Below the pieces are notes generated by a model that did no database searches, was not told the origin of the DNA, and worked only from the letters and a program-made list of their open reading frames with translations. A program made the position numbers and the translations under genes. DNA of 64,000 nucleotides from the NCBI GenBank assembly GCA_964511625.1, contig CAZEJG010000003.1, positions 154,498 through 218,497 on the forward strand, in the 5' to 3' direction. Numbering within the stretch: position 1 is the first letter of the stretch; every line of letters begins with the position of its first letter. Of this stretch, positions 1 through 9,299 are shown piece after piece. Origin of the DNA: Pseudohoeflea sp964511625. Lineage in GTDB: Bacteria; Pseudomonadota; Alphaproteobacteria; Rhizobiales; Rhizobiaceae.

Positions 1-1
1 C

Positions 2-691
2 CTGAGATTGCGTCCCTCGGGCAACAAGGGACCGGTGGCGACGTCGATCCGCGCCTTTGCCAAGTATCAGGCGGAGGAGGCCTGGACCTGGGAACATATG
101 GCGCTGACCCGCGCGCGGGTGGTGGCCGGCGACGAGGACCTGGCAGGTACTGTCCGCGCCACGATCGACGAGGTGCTCGGCCGGAAGCGGGACCGGACAA
201 TACTCCTCAAGGACTTGCGCGAGATGCGCGAGCTCATCGAGACCGAAAAGCCGCCGAAAGACCTCTGGGACGTCAAGCTCATCCCCGGCGGCCTCATCGA
301 TATCGAATTCATCGCACAGTATCTCTCCCTGATGGATCGCGCCGAAGGCCGCAGGCCGGGTGAGGCGCTGACCGGAACCATCGAGGTCCTCGAGACGTTC
401 GGTCGGGACAGGATTGGTGTGGAGGCTGTCGAGAGACTGGTGGCCGCCCACCATCTCTGGATGGCGCAGACGCAGATCCTCAGGCTTTGTCTGGAAGGCG
501 TCTTCGAGCCCGGCGACGCGCCGGCCGGACTGCACGATCTTCTGCTGCGCGCCGCCGATGCGCCGGACATGCGCGCGCTGGAGGCGGACATGAAGCAGAC
601 ATCGCGCGAGATACGCGCGCTGTTCGACAAGATCACACGGAATTCCTCGTCGTCTTCAGCGAAGGCGGGGAAGGGAGCAGAGAGCTCCTGA
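2..691 (+). CDS. glnE: Glutamine synthetase adenylyltransferase, C-terminal part (5' end outside window)
   Basis: This is the C-terminal 229 residues of GlnE, the cytoplasmic enzyme that adenylylates and de-adenylylates glutamine synthetase in response to nitrogen status. The reading frame is already open at base 2, where it encodes LRLRPSGNKGPVATS, the conserved glycine-rich stretch of the C-terminal nucleotidyltransferase domain, followed by the IPGGLIDIEFIAQYL helix that begins the GlnE/GlnD-type helical domain. The missing upstream part should carry the N-terminal adenylyl-removing domain. The Ser/Lys-rich tail (SSSSSAKAGKG) is variable in this family. An exported EF-hand gene follows about 80 bases downstream. 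The identification is strong; only the truncation by the window edge limits it. Confidence 0.95.
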   Translation: MRLRPSGNKGPVATSIRAFAKYQAEEAWTWEHMALTRARVVAGDEDLAGTVRATIDEVLGRKRDRTILLKDLREMRELIETEKPPKDLWDVKLIPGGLIDIEFIAQYLSLMDRAEGRRPGEALTGTIEVLETFGRDRIGVEAVERLVAAHHLWMAQTQILRLCLEGVFEPGDAPAGLHDLLLRAADAPDMRALEADMKQTSREIRALFDKITRNSSSSSAKAGKGAESS

Positions 692-773
692 ATGGTCTCG
701 ACCGGCGCATGGGAACGCCCGTCAGGACCGCAACCGCATCGGGGGTGACACAACGATGCAAAGGAAATGGACT

Positions 774-1349
774 ATGACCAAGATCCTCACGACCTTCACC
801 GGACTGGCCGCACTCCTTGTCGCCGTGCCGGTCTATGCACAGGACGCCAATTCGGACGACGACACGATGCGTCCGATGATGGAGAACGGCGGTTCCATGA
901 TGGAAGACAGCGGCATGATGCGGCACGGTGGTGGCATGATGCGCCACGGCGGCCGCATGATGGAACGGCTCGATACCGACGACAGCGGTGATATTTCCAT
1001 GGAAGAGTTCATGAACATGGGACCTGCCCGCATGGCCGAAGCCGACACGAACGGTGACGGCGAAATCTCTTTCGAGGAGATGAAGGCCGCCTGGGAAGCC
1101 CGCCGCGAGAAGCGGATGGAAGCCATGTTCAAGCGCCGCTTCGATGTGGACGGCGACGGCAAGGTGACCGTGGCCGAACTCAAGGACCGCCAGGAGAAGC
1201 GTTTCGCGCTGCTCGACGCCGACAATGACGGCTCGATCTCGCCGGAGGAATTCCGCAAGGGCCGTCGCGAGATGGGCTGGGGCGGCAAGCACCACCGCAA
1301 GGGTGACGACGGTCATCGCGGCGGCTGGGGCAAGCACTGGGACAATTGA
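774..1349 (+). CDS. Exported EF-hand protein with a Met/His-rich segment
   Basis: A 191-aa protein with a signal peptide (residues 1-22, ending VYA-QD) and four EF-hand loops at about residues 67-78, 91-102, 124-135 and 148-159, all with Asp at position 1 and Glu at position 12. It is therefore probably a periplasmic calcium-binding protein. Unusually, residues 32-63 between the signal and the first loop are packed with Met-Met and Met-Met-Arg-His units, and the C-terminus (about 172-189) is His/Gly/Trp rich; both resemble soft-metal ligands. An in-frame ATG lies at 756, but AAGGAAA at 761-767 sits at good spacing for the ATG at 774, so I chose 774. A bidirectional terminator follows. The function is unknown; the EF-hand call is firm and metal binding by the Met/His part is inference. 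Confidence 0.85.
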   Translation: MTKILTTFTGLAALLVAVPVYAQDANSDDDTMRPMMENGGSMMEDSGMMRHGGGMMRHGGRMMERLDTDDSGDISMEEFMNMGPARMAEADTNGDGEISFEEMKAAWEARREKRMEAMFKRRFDVDGDGKVTVAELKDRQEKRFALLDADNDGSISPEEFRKGRREMGWGGKHHRKGDDGHRGGWGKHWDN

Positions 1350-1387
1350 TCCCGAACCTCCTGTCCGGATGACAGAGTGAAACGAAA

Positions 1388-1425
1388 CGGCCGCCCTTCT
1401 CCCGAGGGGCGGCCGGCTTCTTTAT
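1388..1425. terminator. Bidirectional terminator between convergent genes
   Basis: Inverted repeat CGGCCGCCC (1388-1396) and GGGCGGCCG (1407-1415) with a short loop, followed by a pyrimidine-rich CTTCTTT on the plus side and preceded by ACGAAA. It lies between the converging EF-hand and histidine kinase genes. Confidence 0.75.
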
Positions 1426-1453
1426 GTCTCGAAGGTTTCGGCCGCGTCGGACC

Positions 1454-3850
1454 TCAGGCTTCCTCGGTGGTCTTTGCTTCTTCGGGTCCCTGCCAGTCGA
1501 GCGGGGCGTCCGCGGCTATGTCGGTGGACTCCTGGTCGCATCTGCGCTCACTGGGGATACGCACGCTGACGATGGTGCCGATGCCCTCGGTCGAAAAGAC
1601 ACGCATGGCGCCGCCGTGAAGCTCGGTCAGGCTGCGCGAGATCGCCAGGCCCAGCCCGGATCCGCCCTGGCTTTTGGAAAACTGGTTCTGCACCTGCTCG
1701 AAGGGCTGGCCGATCTTCGGCAGGTTGGCCGCCGGGATACCGATACCGCTGTCGGCAATCGTGATGGTGACCGCTTGCGAGGTACGGCGGGCGCGCACAT
1801 TGATGCGTCCGCCTTCCTCGGTGAACTTGGCGGCGTTTGACAGCAGATTGAGCAGGATCTGCTTGATCGCCCGCTGGTCGGCGGCAAGCGTGAGCTTCGC
1901 GTCGATCGACTGCTCGACGGTGATGTTCTTCTTCTCGGCGTTGACCGAGACCAGACGGATTGTCTCGTCGATGATCGGCGCGATGTCGAGCTGCTCGCAG
2001 CTCAGCTGCATCTGTCCGGCCTCTATCTTGGACATGTCGAGGATGTCGTTGATCAGCCGCAGGAGGTGGATACCGGAATTGTGGATGTCGCAGGTATACT
2101 CCTCGTACTTCTCCGAGCCCAGCGGGCCGAACATGCGCGCCTGCAGGATTTCGGAGAAGCCGATGATGGCGTTGAGCGGCGTTCTGAGCTCATGGCTCAT
2201 ATTGGCGAGGAACTGCGACTTGGCGAGGTTGGCGGCCTCGGCGCGTTCCTTCTCGATCTGGAAATCCTGGTTCAGCGCGGAGAGCTCGATAGCCTTGCGC
2301 TTGAGTTCGGCCTGGCTGACGGAGAGGTCGCCGATCGTCGCCATCAGCCGCTTCTCGGAGTCGCGCAGCCGTTCCTGGTTGCGCTTGAGCTGGGTGATGT
2401 CGGTGCCCACCGACACCTCGCCGCCGTCGCGGGTCTTGCGTTCGTTGATCTGCAGCCAGCGGCCGTCGGCGAGCTGCACCTCGTAGGTACGCGCCGTCCC
2501 GGCTGCAAACGGTGTGGCGAGACGCCGCTCGATCACCGGCCGTGTGGCGGCCTGTTCGATGCTCGCGCGCGCCGCACCCGGCACAAGTGCGTCGTCGGGA
2601 AGACCGTGGACGGCCTGGAAATGCTTGTTCCACAGCACCAGCCGGTCGTCCCGGTCCCACAGGACGAAGGCTTCCGAGGTGCTCTCGATGGCGTCGAAGA
2701 GGCGCTGGTCGGCCTCTGCCGAGCGTTGCTGCAGCCGGAACTGTTCGGTCACGTCCATGGCGATGCCGATCAGATGCGTCTGTGCGGCCGAAGGATCGAC
2801 GACCTGGGCGCGGGCGCGCATCCAGACCCAGTGGCCCTTGGCGTGGCGCATCCGGAAGAGGTGATCGACCTGGCTGATCTCGCCGGAGGCGACCTGCCGG
2901 GCGATCTCGTAGAGATTGCCGTCCTCGGGATGGATGAGCTCCGACGCCTCGCCGAAGGAGATCACACTCTCGCGGCTCGACAGGCCGAGGATGTCATACA
3001 TCGAGCGGGACCAGTAGAGCCGCCCGCGAGCCATGTCCCAGTCCCACAGGCCGCAACGGCCGCGGGACAGCGCCATGTCGACCCGGCGATGGGATTCCAG
3101 ATAGATCTCGTCGGCCTCCTGGGCCCGTCCAGCCTGGGAGAAATAGGCGTAGAGGATGACGAGAAGGATGGCAGACGTGGCGATGAACAGGGTGGCGTTG
3201 ACCGACACCGAGCGTCGCCACATCGTCTTGAGCTGGCCCGCAGGTGTGGCGACCAGCACAAGACCTCCATCGTCGGGCAGCTTGCCGAGCGCGGCGAGCA
3301 CCGGCACGCCGTCGAAATCGATATCCTGGATACCGGCGCGGGCGCCGAACAACGCGAGCGGCGACCAGTCCGGCACGAAGGTATCGACCGTCTGTCCGAC
3401 ATAGGCCGATCCGGTGGCATTCGCCGCGACGATGGTTCCGTCAGCGTTTGCGACGAGGACGGCGAAACTGGCGTGGGTGTCGGGCATCCCGGCGAAGGCG
3501 CGGTTGACGCGCGACTCGATCTCCCAGCGCTGCCGCTCTGCGATCGGGAGCGCGCTGGATGCGAGTGACGACAGCGTGGCCGACAACGTCAGAGCGGTCA
3601 CCTGCCTCAGCGCGGTCTCCTTGGCATGATAGTCGTCCATCATGTTCATGAAACGGGCGACGGCGACCACCGCGAGGAAGGCGAGGATGAGAACGGGAAT
3701 GGACTTTTTCAGAAAGGGTTCGGCGTTGATGAGCCGTTCATAGGCCGGGCGAGCGAAGAAGCGTGCGTGCCCTGAAAAGCCTGCTGCTTGATTGCCGGTC
3801 TGGACAGTACTCGACCGTCCGGCCGCAGTGATACGCTGCGCATCCGCCAT
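1454..3850 (-). CDS. pleC: PleC/DivJ (PdhS)-family PAS sensor histidine kinase
   Basis: A 798-aa inner-membrane hybrid-less histidine kinase. One TM helix is at about residues 50-67 and a second at about 215-235, flanking a periplasmic domain. Two PAS-like regions follow (about 255-380 and 385-490), then a coiled coil. The HisKA domain has the phospho-accepting His553 in SHELRTPLN. It is followed by the IINDILDMSKIEAG-type stretch (here LINDILDMSKIEAGQ) and MFGPLGSEKY, a signature of the PleC/DivJ/PdhS cell-cycle kinases that act on DivK. The ATPase domain has N-box LLNLLSNAAKF, DSGIGI and GGSGLGLAI. The open frame begins at TTG 3862, but the ATG at 3850 is preferred. Placement beside glnE and pepN matches my recollection of rhizobial pleC loci. 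Family is certain; the exact paralogue (PleC versus another PdhS member) is not. Confidence 0.85.
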   Translation of the reverse strand: MADAQRITAAGRSSTVQTGNQAAGFSGHARFFARPAYERLINAEPFLKKSIPVLILAFLAVVAVARFMNMMDDYHAKETALRQVTALTLSATLSSLASSALPIAERQRWEIESRVNRAFAGMPDTHASFAVLVANADGTIVAANATGSAYVGQTVDTFVPDWSPLALFGARAGIQDIDFDGVPVLAALGKLPDDGGLVLVATPAGQLKTMWRRSVSVNATLFIATSAILLVILYAYFSQAGRAQEADEIYLESHRRVDMALSRGRCGLWDWDMARGRLYWSRSMYDILGLSSRESVISFGEASELIHPEDGNLYEIARQVASGEISQVDHLFRMRHAKGHWVWMRARAQVVDPSAAQTHLIGIAMDVTEQFRLQQRSAEADQRLFDAIESTSEAFVLWDRDDRLVLWNKHFQAVHGLPDDALVPGAARASIEQAATRPVIERRLATPFAAGTARTYEVQLADGRWLQINERKTRDGGEVSVGTDITQLKRNQERLRDSEKRLMATIGDLSVSQAELKRKAIELSALNQDFQIEKERAEAANLAKSQFLANMSHELRTPLNAIIGFSEILQARMFGPLGSEKYEEYTCDIHNSGIHLLRLINDILDMSKIEAGQMQLSCEQLDIAPIIDETIRLVSVNAEKKNITVEQSIDAKLTLAADQRAIKQILLNLLSNAAKFTEEGGRINVRARRTSQAVTITIADSGIGIPAANLPKIGQPFEQVQNQFSKSQGGSGLGLAISRSLTELHGGAMRVFSTEGIGTIVSVRIPSERRCDQESTDIAADAPLDWQGPEEAKTTEEA

Positions 3851-4023
3851 GATATTGAACAATGTCCCCGTTGGGATCCGGCTTCCGCATCGCCGAATCT
3901 GCCATAATGAATCATCGCGGATTCGGCTTGTCCAGTGCCTCCGTAAAATCTTTTTTAACCATATGTTTTTGCCCCGATTTTCCCGGATTCGAGTCGCCGG
4001 TTCACGGCCGAATCAATCGCGTC

Positions 4024-4091
4024 GTGCCGGCAAATCAGGTTGCCGGCACAAATCACCTTAGGTTGTCGGACGCTAGCGTGAGTCCGCAACC
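4024..4091. other. Tandem stem-loops in the pepN-kinase intergenic region
   Basis: Two adjacent inverted repeats: GTGCCGGCAA/TTGCCGGCAC (4024-4033 with 4040-4049, perfect 10-bp stem, 6-nt loop) and GGTTG-t-CGGAC/GTCCGCAACC (4061-4071 with 4082-4091, one bulge). They lie just past the 3' end of pepN on the minus strand and have no T-tract. They may stabilise the pepN mRNA end or terminate it inefficiently. The rest of 3851-4137 shows no gene; it holds the presumed promoter of the kinase. Confidence 0.5.
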
Positions 4092-4137
4092 ATCGGGGAG
4101 TCCCAAGGTGTGACGGGCGATTCCCGGGGGGAGGGAA

Positions 4138-6774
4138 TTACTGGAGCGTCCGCTCGACGATGTCGCTGACGTCGGTCGACAGCTTCTCGGCGTTGCGGAT
4201 GGATACCAGCGCCTTGCGAGCCTCTTCCTGTCGCCCCGTTTCCAGCGATCGCCAGGATCGCATGGCCGTCAGCAGGCGAGCGGCTAGCTGCGGATTGCGG
4301 GCGTCGGTCTGCGTGACCACGCGGGCCAGAAGCTGGTATCCGGCACCGTCAGCGCGGTTGAAGCCGGTCGGATTTCCAGCCGAAAAGGCGCCGACGAGGG
4401 CACGCACGCGGTTCGGGTTGCCGGCATTGTAGTGCGGGCTGTCCATGAGTTCGACCACCCGGTCGCAGCTCGTCTCGCCCGGTGCCATCGCCTGGATCGA
4501 CATCCACTTGTCCATGACCAGCGGATTGTCGGCGTAACGCTTTTCGAAATCGGCGAGCGCTCCGGCGGTCTCCGATGCGTCGGGGAACTGGTGGGCGAGG
4601 ATCTGCAGCGCGCTCGCGATCGCCGTCATGTTGTCGGCGGCGTCATAGGCGGCACGGGCGCGCGCCGGGCTGTCTTCGGCGGCACAGGCATAGGACAGCG
4701 CGACCGCTGCGAGCGCCCGCCGGCCCGCATCCTCGGCGGCCGGGGAATAGGGACCGTCGGGAACATCCCCGGAAAGCTGCGCGAAGGTGTCGGCACCCTT
4801 CCTGGCCACGGCAGAGAAGATCGCCTGACGCGCCGTATGGATGGCGTCGGGATCGATGTTGGATCCGATCTCGCGGGCAATATCGGTTTCGGACGGCAGT
4901 TGCAGCGCCTGGGCGCGGAAGGCGGGCTCGAGACTGTCGTCGGTGGCCGCCGTGATCAGGATATCGGCAAGCTCGTCGGATGCCGGGATGTCGCGCCCGT
5001 CGCGGACGAGCTGTGCTGCCTCGACGAGGAGACGCGTCGCAAAGGCGTTGATCGCCTGCCAGCGGGCCACGCCGTCGGTCTCGTGCCGGGCGAGATGAGC
5101 CAGATCCGCGTCCGACTGTTCGATCGACACGTTGACCGGCGCCGAGAAGCCCCGGTTGAGCGACAACACGGGCCGCTCGGCAACTCCGGTGAAGGTGAAG
5201 GTCTGCGCGCGCTCGGTCAGGTGCAGCACCTCGGCTTCGCCGGGGGCTTCCTCCGGTGCAGGGCTCGAAACCGAACCGTTCGACGTGATCAGCGCGAAGG
5301 CCAGCGGAATATGCATGGGCGACTTGGTGCTCTGGCCAGGTGTCGGGGAGACTTGCTGCTCGAGGTTGAGCTCGAAACGCTTGGCGGCGGCGTCGTAGCT
5401 CGTCGAGGCGGAGACCAGCGGCGTTCCGGCCTGATTGTACCAGAGCATGAACTGGTCGAGATCGCGGCCCGAGACTTCGGCGAAACAGGCGACGAAATCC
5501 TCGATGGTGACCGCCTGGCCGTCATGGCGGTCGAAGTAGAGATCCATGCCTTCGCGGAATTTCTCGTCGCCGAGAATGGTGCGGATCATGCCGACGACTT
5601 CGGAGCCCTTTTCGTAGACGGTCGCCGTGTAGAAGTTGTTGATTTCCTTGTAGGTCGACGGCCGCACCGGATGCGCCAACGGGCCTGCATCCTCGGGAAA
5701 CTGGTGGGCTTTCAGCGTCTTGATCTCGGCGATGCGCTTGACCGGTGCTGAGCGCTGGTCCTGCGAGAAGGTATGGTCGCGGTAAACCGTCAGCCCTTCC
5801 TTCAGGCAAAGCTGGAACCAGTCGCGGCAGGTGATGCGGTTGCCCGTCCAGTTGTGGAAATATTCGTGGGCGATGATCGCCTCGATATTGGCGTAGTCCT
5901 GGTCGGTGGCGGTTTCCGGATCGGCGAGAACGTACTTGTCGTTGAAGACGTTCAGGCCCTTGTTCTCCATCGCGCCCATGTTGAAGTCGGACACGGCGAC
6001 GATCATGAAGATGTCGAGATCGTATTCGCGGCCGTAGACCTCCTCGTCCCAGCGCATCGAGCGCTTGAGCGAATCCATAGCGTAGCCGGCGCGCTCTTCC
6101 TTGCCGTGCTCGACATAGATCCTGAGTTCGACCTCGCGGCCGCTCATCGTCGTGAACGTGTCGGTGATCATGCCGAGATCACCGGCCACCAGCGCGAAGA
6201 GATAGGAGGGCTTCGGGTGAGGATCGTACCAGGCGGCGAAATGCCGGCCTTCGTCGTAATTGCCGCCGCCGAGGAAATTGCCGTTGGACAGGAGAACCGG
6301 CACATCGGTCGGCGCGATGATGGTCACCGTATAGACCGTCAGCACGTCCGGTCGGTCGTAGAAATAGGTGATGCGGCGGAAGCCCTCGGCCTCGCACTGG
6401 GTGCAGTAATTGCCGCTCGAACGGTAAAGCCCCGTGAGCTGGCTGTTGTGCTCGGGGGCGAGCGTGGTCTCGACGGTGACCTCGAAGGGCTCGGAAGCGG
6501 GCAGGTTGCGCACGGTGAGCGTGTCGGCGGTGACGTCGAAGTCGCCCTCGGGCACGTCCACGCTGTCGATCTGGAGCGCATCGAGCGTCAATTCGTCGCC
6601 ATCGAAGACGAGCGGCGCGTCGGCTGCCACACCTTCGCGGCGTTTGAGAATCGAGCGAGCGATGACTTTCGTCTTCTCGGGATCGAGTTCGAAGGTCAGA
6701 TCTATCCGTTCAACTTCGAACGCGGTGGGCGTGTAGTCTTTAAGATGGAAGACCTGTCCAGTCTCAGTCCGCAT
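4138..6774 (-). CDS. pepN: Aminopeptidase N (M1 family metallopeptidase)
   Basis: An 878-aa cytoplasmic zinc aminopeptidase that removes N-terminal residues during late peptide turnover. The substrate-anchoring GAMEN motif is at residues 267-271 and the zinc motif HEYFH at 303-307, followed 18 residues later by the third ligand Glu (KEGLTVYRD). The central domain and the C-terminal DUF3458 helical repeat region are complete, and the length matches the E. coli-type PepN (about 870 aa). The frame stays open upstream to 6993, but MRTETGQVFHLKDYTPTAF at 6774 aligns with the normal N-terminus. It is divergent from the CoxL-like gene, with a 221-base shared upstream region. Confidence 0.97.
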   Translation of the reverse strand: MRTETGQVFHLKDYTPTAFEVERIDLTFELDPEKTKVIARSILKRREGVAADAPLVFDGDELTLDALQIDSVDVPEGDFDVTADTLTVRNLPASEPFEVTVETTLAPEHNSQLTGLYRSSGNYCTQCEAEGFRRITYFYDRPDVLTVYTVTIIAPTDVPVLLSNGNFLGGGNYDEGRHFAAWYDPHPKPSYLFALVAGDLGMITDTFTTMSGREVELRIYVEHGKEERAGYAMDSLKRSMRWDEEVYGREYDLDIFMIVAVSDFNMGAMENKGLNVFNDKYVLADPETATDQDYANIEAIIAHEYFHNWTGNRITCRDWFQLCLKEGLTVYRDHTFSQDQRSAPVKRIAEIKTLKAHQFPEDAGPLAHPVRPSTYKEINNFYTATVYEKGSEVVGMIRTILGDEKFREGMDLYFDRHDGQAVTIEDFVACFAEVSGRDLDQFMLWYNQAGTPLVSASTSYDAAAKRFELNLEQQVSPTPGQSTKSPMHIPLAFALITSNGSVSSPAPEEAPGEAEVLHLTERAQTFTFTGVAERPVLSLNRGFSAPVNVSIEQSDADLAHLARHETDGVARWQAINAFATRLLVEAAQLVRDGRDIPASDELADILITAATDDSLEPAFRAQALQLPSETDIAREIGSNIDPDAIHTARQAIFSAVARKGADTFAQLSGDVPDGPYSPAAEDAGRRALAAVALSYACAAEDSPARARAAYDAADNMTAIASALQILAHQFPDASETAGALADFEKRYADNPLVMDKWMSIQAMAPGETSCDRVVELMDSPHYNAGNPNRVRALVGAFSAGNPTGFNRADGAGYQLLARVVTQTDARNPQLAARLLTAMRSWRSLETGRQEEARKALVSIRNAEKLSTDVSDIVERTLQ

Positions 6775-6995
6775 GGGATCCCCAGTAATGCTCGTTTTTC
6801 TTTCAAATACCGCCGATGTCCTAACGCAATATCTACGGCATACGCAAACCTCTAGGGGCGGAAGGGCGGACCGGAGCGGGAATGAGCCCCTCTTTGCCCC
6901 TCGACAAAGCCCCTCGAAGTTATACATTCGCACCATACGGCCCGCCATCCGCGCCGTTCGCCTATGACCAGCAAGCAAGATTTCAGGACCCATCC

Positions 6996-9290
6996 ATGAC
7001 GGCTATACCGAAATTCGGCGTCGGCGCTTCCGCGTTGCGCAAGGAAGACAAGCGTTTGATCCAGGGCCATGGCTCCTACACGGCCGACAAGAACCTGGAA
7101 GGGCAGCTTTACGGTTATGTCGTCCGCTCGCCCTATGCCGCGGCGAAATTCACCTTCGAGGATCTGGAAACCGCCCGCGAGGCCGAGGGCGTGGTCGCCA
7201 TCCTCACCGCCGAGGACGTCGCCGAACTCGGACCGGTGACCGTCATCTCCGGCGTCAGGCAGCCCGACGGCAGCAAGCCCAAGCTTCGCCCGGCTCCCGT
7301 GCTGTGTGACGGCGAGGTCCGCTATGTGGGCGATGCCGTGGCCTATGTGGTCGCCGAGAGCCTGGTCCAGGCCCAGGACGCCGCCGAACTGATCATGATC
7401 GACTGGGAAGAGAAGCCGGCCAACACGATTACGGCGAAGGCGCTCGACAAGGACGCGCCGCTGGTCTGGTCGGACGCCGAGGACAACCGCGCCTATCTCT
7501 TCCAGCTGGGCGACAGCGCCGCCACCGCCGCCGCCTTCGACAAGGCCGACAAGGTGGTCTCGGTCTCCTTCATCAACAACCGTCTGGCGGCCAACTATAT
7601 CGAGCCGCGCGCCTGCATTGCCGACTGGAACGCGGACGAGGGCGCTTTCACCCTGCACACAGGTTCGCAGGGCGTGCACGCCATGCGCGACATCCTCGCC
7701 AGGAACATCTTCAAGATGGACGCGGACAAGATCCGCGTCGTCACCGGCGATGTCGGCGGTGGCTTCGGGACCAAGATGTTCATGTTCCGCGAATATCCGC
7801 TGACCATGCAGGCCGCGCGCCTTCTCGGTCGTCCGGTCAAGTGGGTCTCCGACCGCACCGAGCACTTCATGGCCGACAGCCATGGCCGCGACAACGTCGT
7901 CGAGGCGGAGATGGCGCTGGACAAGGATGGCCGCTTCCTCGCCTTCAAGGCCAATATCGTGGCCGCCATGGGCGCCTATATGGGGCAGTACGGTCCCAAC
8001 ATTCCCACCGGCGGCGTCACCATGTCGACCGGCATCTACGATATCCCGGCGATGGATGTGACGGTGGATGCCGTCTACACCCACACCATGACCGTCGACG
8101 CCTATCGCGGCGCCGGACGTCCCGAGGCCGCCTATCTGATCGAGCGCCTCGTCGATGAATGCGCCCACGAACTGGGGATCGACCGCGCCGAGATCCGCCG
8201 CCGCAACTTCATCCGCCCGGAGCAGTTTCCCTACACGACGCCTGGCGGCCGCATGTACGATGTCGGCGAGTTCGACGGCCACATGACCCGGGCGCTCGAA
8301 AAGACCGACTATGCCGGCTTCGAGAAGCGCCGCGAGGAAGCAAAGTCCCGCGGCAAGCTGCGCGGCTATGGTTTCGCCACCTATATCGAGGCCTGCGCCT
8401 TTGCGGGCTCGGAGGCAGCCAAGCTCGAACTCACCGAGAACGGCGAGATCATTCTCGACATCGGTACCCAGACAAACGGTCAGGGCCACGAGACGGCCTA
8501 CTCTCAGTTCATCTACGACAAGATCGGCATCGACTTCGACAAGATCATCGTTCGCCAGGGCGACACCAAGTATCTCTCCACCGGCGGCGGCACCGGCGGC
8601 TCGCGCTCGATCCCGCTCGGCGGTGTCTCGGTCGCCTCGGCCAGCGAGACCCTCGCCGAGAAGATGAAGAAGATTGCTGCCGACGAACTCGAGGCCGCAC
8701 CCGCCGATATCGAACTGGTGGACGGCGTCGCCCGCATCGTCGGTACCGACCGCTCGATGGACTATGCGGCGCTCGCAAAGGCGGCGAAGGACGAGGCGGA
8801 CCGCAAGGCGGAGGCCGACATCCAGCAGGACGAGAATACCTATCCCAACGGCACCCATGTCTGCGAGCTGGAGATCGATCCGGAGACGGGCGAGATCGAG
8901 ATCGTCAACTATTCGGTCGTCGACGATTTCGGCATGACGGTGAACCCGACGCTGCTCCTTGGTCAGATCCATGGCGGTATCGTCCAGGGCATGGCCCAGG
9001 CGCTCGGCGAGGAAGTGATCTACGAACCCGACGGCCAGCTGATGACTGCGAGCTTCATGGACTACTGCATGCCGCGCGCTGATACGGTTCCGTTCTTCGA
9101 GTTCGAGACCCGCAACGTGCCGTCGACCACCAATGCGCTCGGCATCAAGGGCGCGGGAGAGGCCGGCACAATCGGTGCGTGCCCGGCGGTGATGAACGCC
9201 GTGATCGATGCGCTCGGCCATGAAAAGGGCATCCGTCATATCGAGATGCCCGTCACGCCGCTGAAACTGTGGCATGCGCTCAACGGCTGA
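6996..9290 (+). CDS. Xanthine dehydrogenase/CoxL-family molybdenum hydroxylase large subunit
   Basis: A 764-aa molybdopterin-cytosine-dinucleotide-type large subunit. The a/b hammerhead domain is at about 15-125, and the Mo-cofactor domains follow with GGGFGTK at 254-260, AYRGAGR at 369-375 and the catalytic Glu722 in GAGEAGTIGACPA. The AYRGAGR signature (rather than the Cys-containing AYRCSFR loop) places it with form II CoxL or aldehyde/purine oxidases, not true CO dehydrogenase. Start 6996 is supported by AGGA at 6985-6988; upstream in-frame codons read through non-family sequence. No gene for the 2Fe-2S (CoxS) or FAD (CoxM) subunit lies on either side: pepN is upstream and a DMT permease follows 9 bases downstream. 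The substrate cannot be told from sequence. Confidence 0.88.
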   Translation: MTAIPKFGVGASALRKEDKRLIQGHGSYTADKNLEGQLYGYVVRSPYAAAKFTFEDLETAREAEGVVAILTAEDVAELGPVTVISGVRQPDGSKPKLRPAPVLCDGEVRYVGDAVAYVVAESLVQAQDAAELIMIDWEEKPANTITAKALDKDAPLVWSDAEDNRAYLFQLGDSAATAAAFDKADKVVSVSFINNRLAANYIEPRACIADWNADEGAFTLHTGSQGVHAMRDILARNIFKMDADKIRVVTGDVGGGFGTKMFMFREYPLTMQAARLLGRPVKWVSDRTEHFMADSHGRDNVVEAEMALDKDGRFLAFKANIVAAMGAYMGQYGPNIPTGGVTMSTGIYDIPAMDVTVDAVYTHTMTVDAYRGAGRPEAAYLIERLVDECAHELGIDRAEIRRRNFIRPEQFPYTTPGGRMYDVGEFDGHMTRALEKTDYAGFEKRREEAKSRGKLRGYGFATYIEACAFAGSEAAKLELTENGEIILDIGTQTNGQGHETAYSQFIYDKIGIDFDKIIVRQGDTKYLSTGGGTGGSRSIPLGGVSVASASETLAEKMKKIAADELEAAPADIELVDGVARIVGTDRSMDYAALAKAAKDEADRKAEADIQQDENTYPNGTHVCELEIDPETGEIEIVNYSVVDDFGMTVNPTLLLGQIHGGIVQGMAQALGEEVIYEPDGQLMTASFMDYCMPRADTVPFFEFETRNVPSTTNALGIKGAGEAGTIGACPAVMNAVIDALGHEKGIRHIEMPVTPLKLWHALNG

Positions 9291-9299
9291 CGCCGCCCG

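Noticed and set aside
6852..9275. An 807-codon minus-strand open frame across the CoxL-like gene
   Set aside because: It is the antisense shadow of a strong family match in a high-GC genome; its translation has no recognisable domain.
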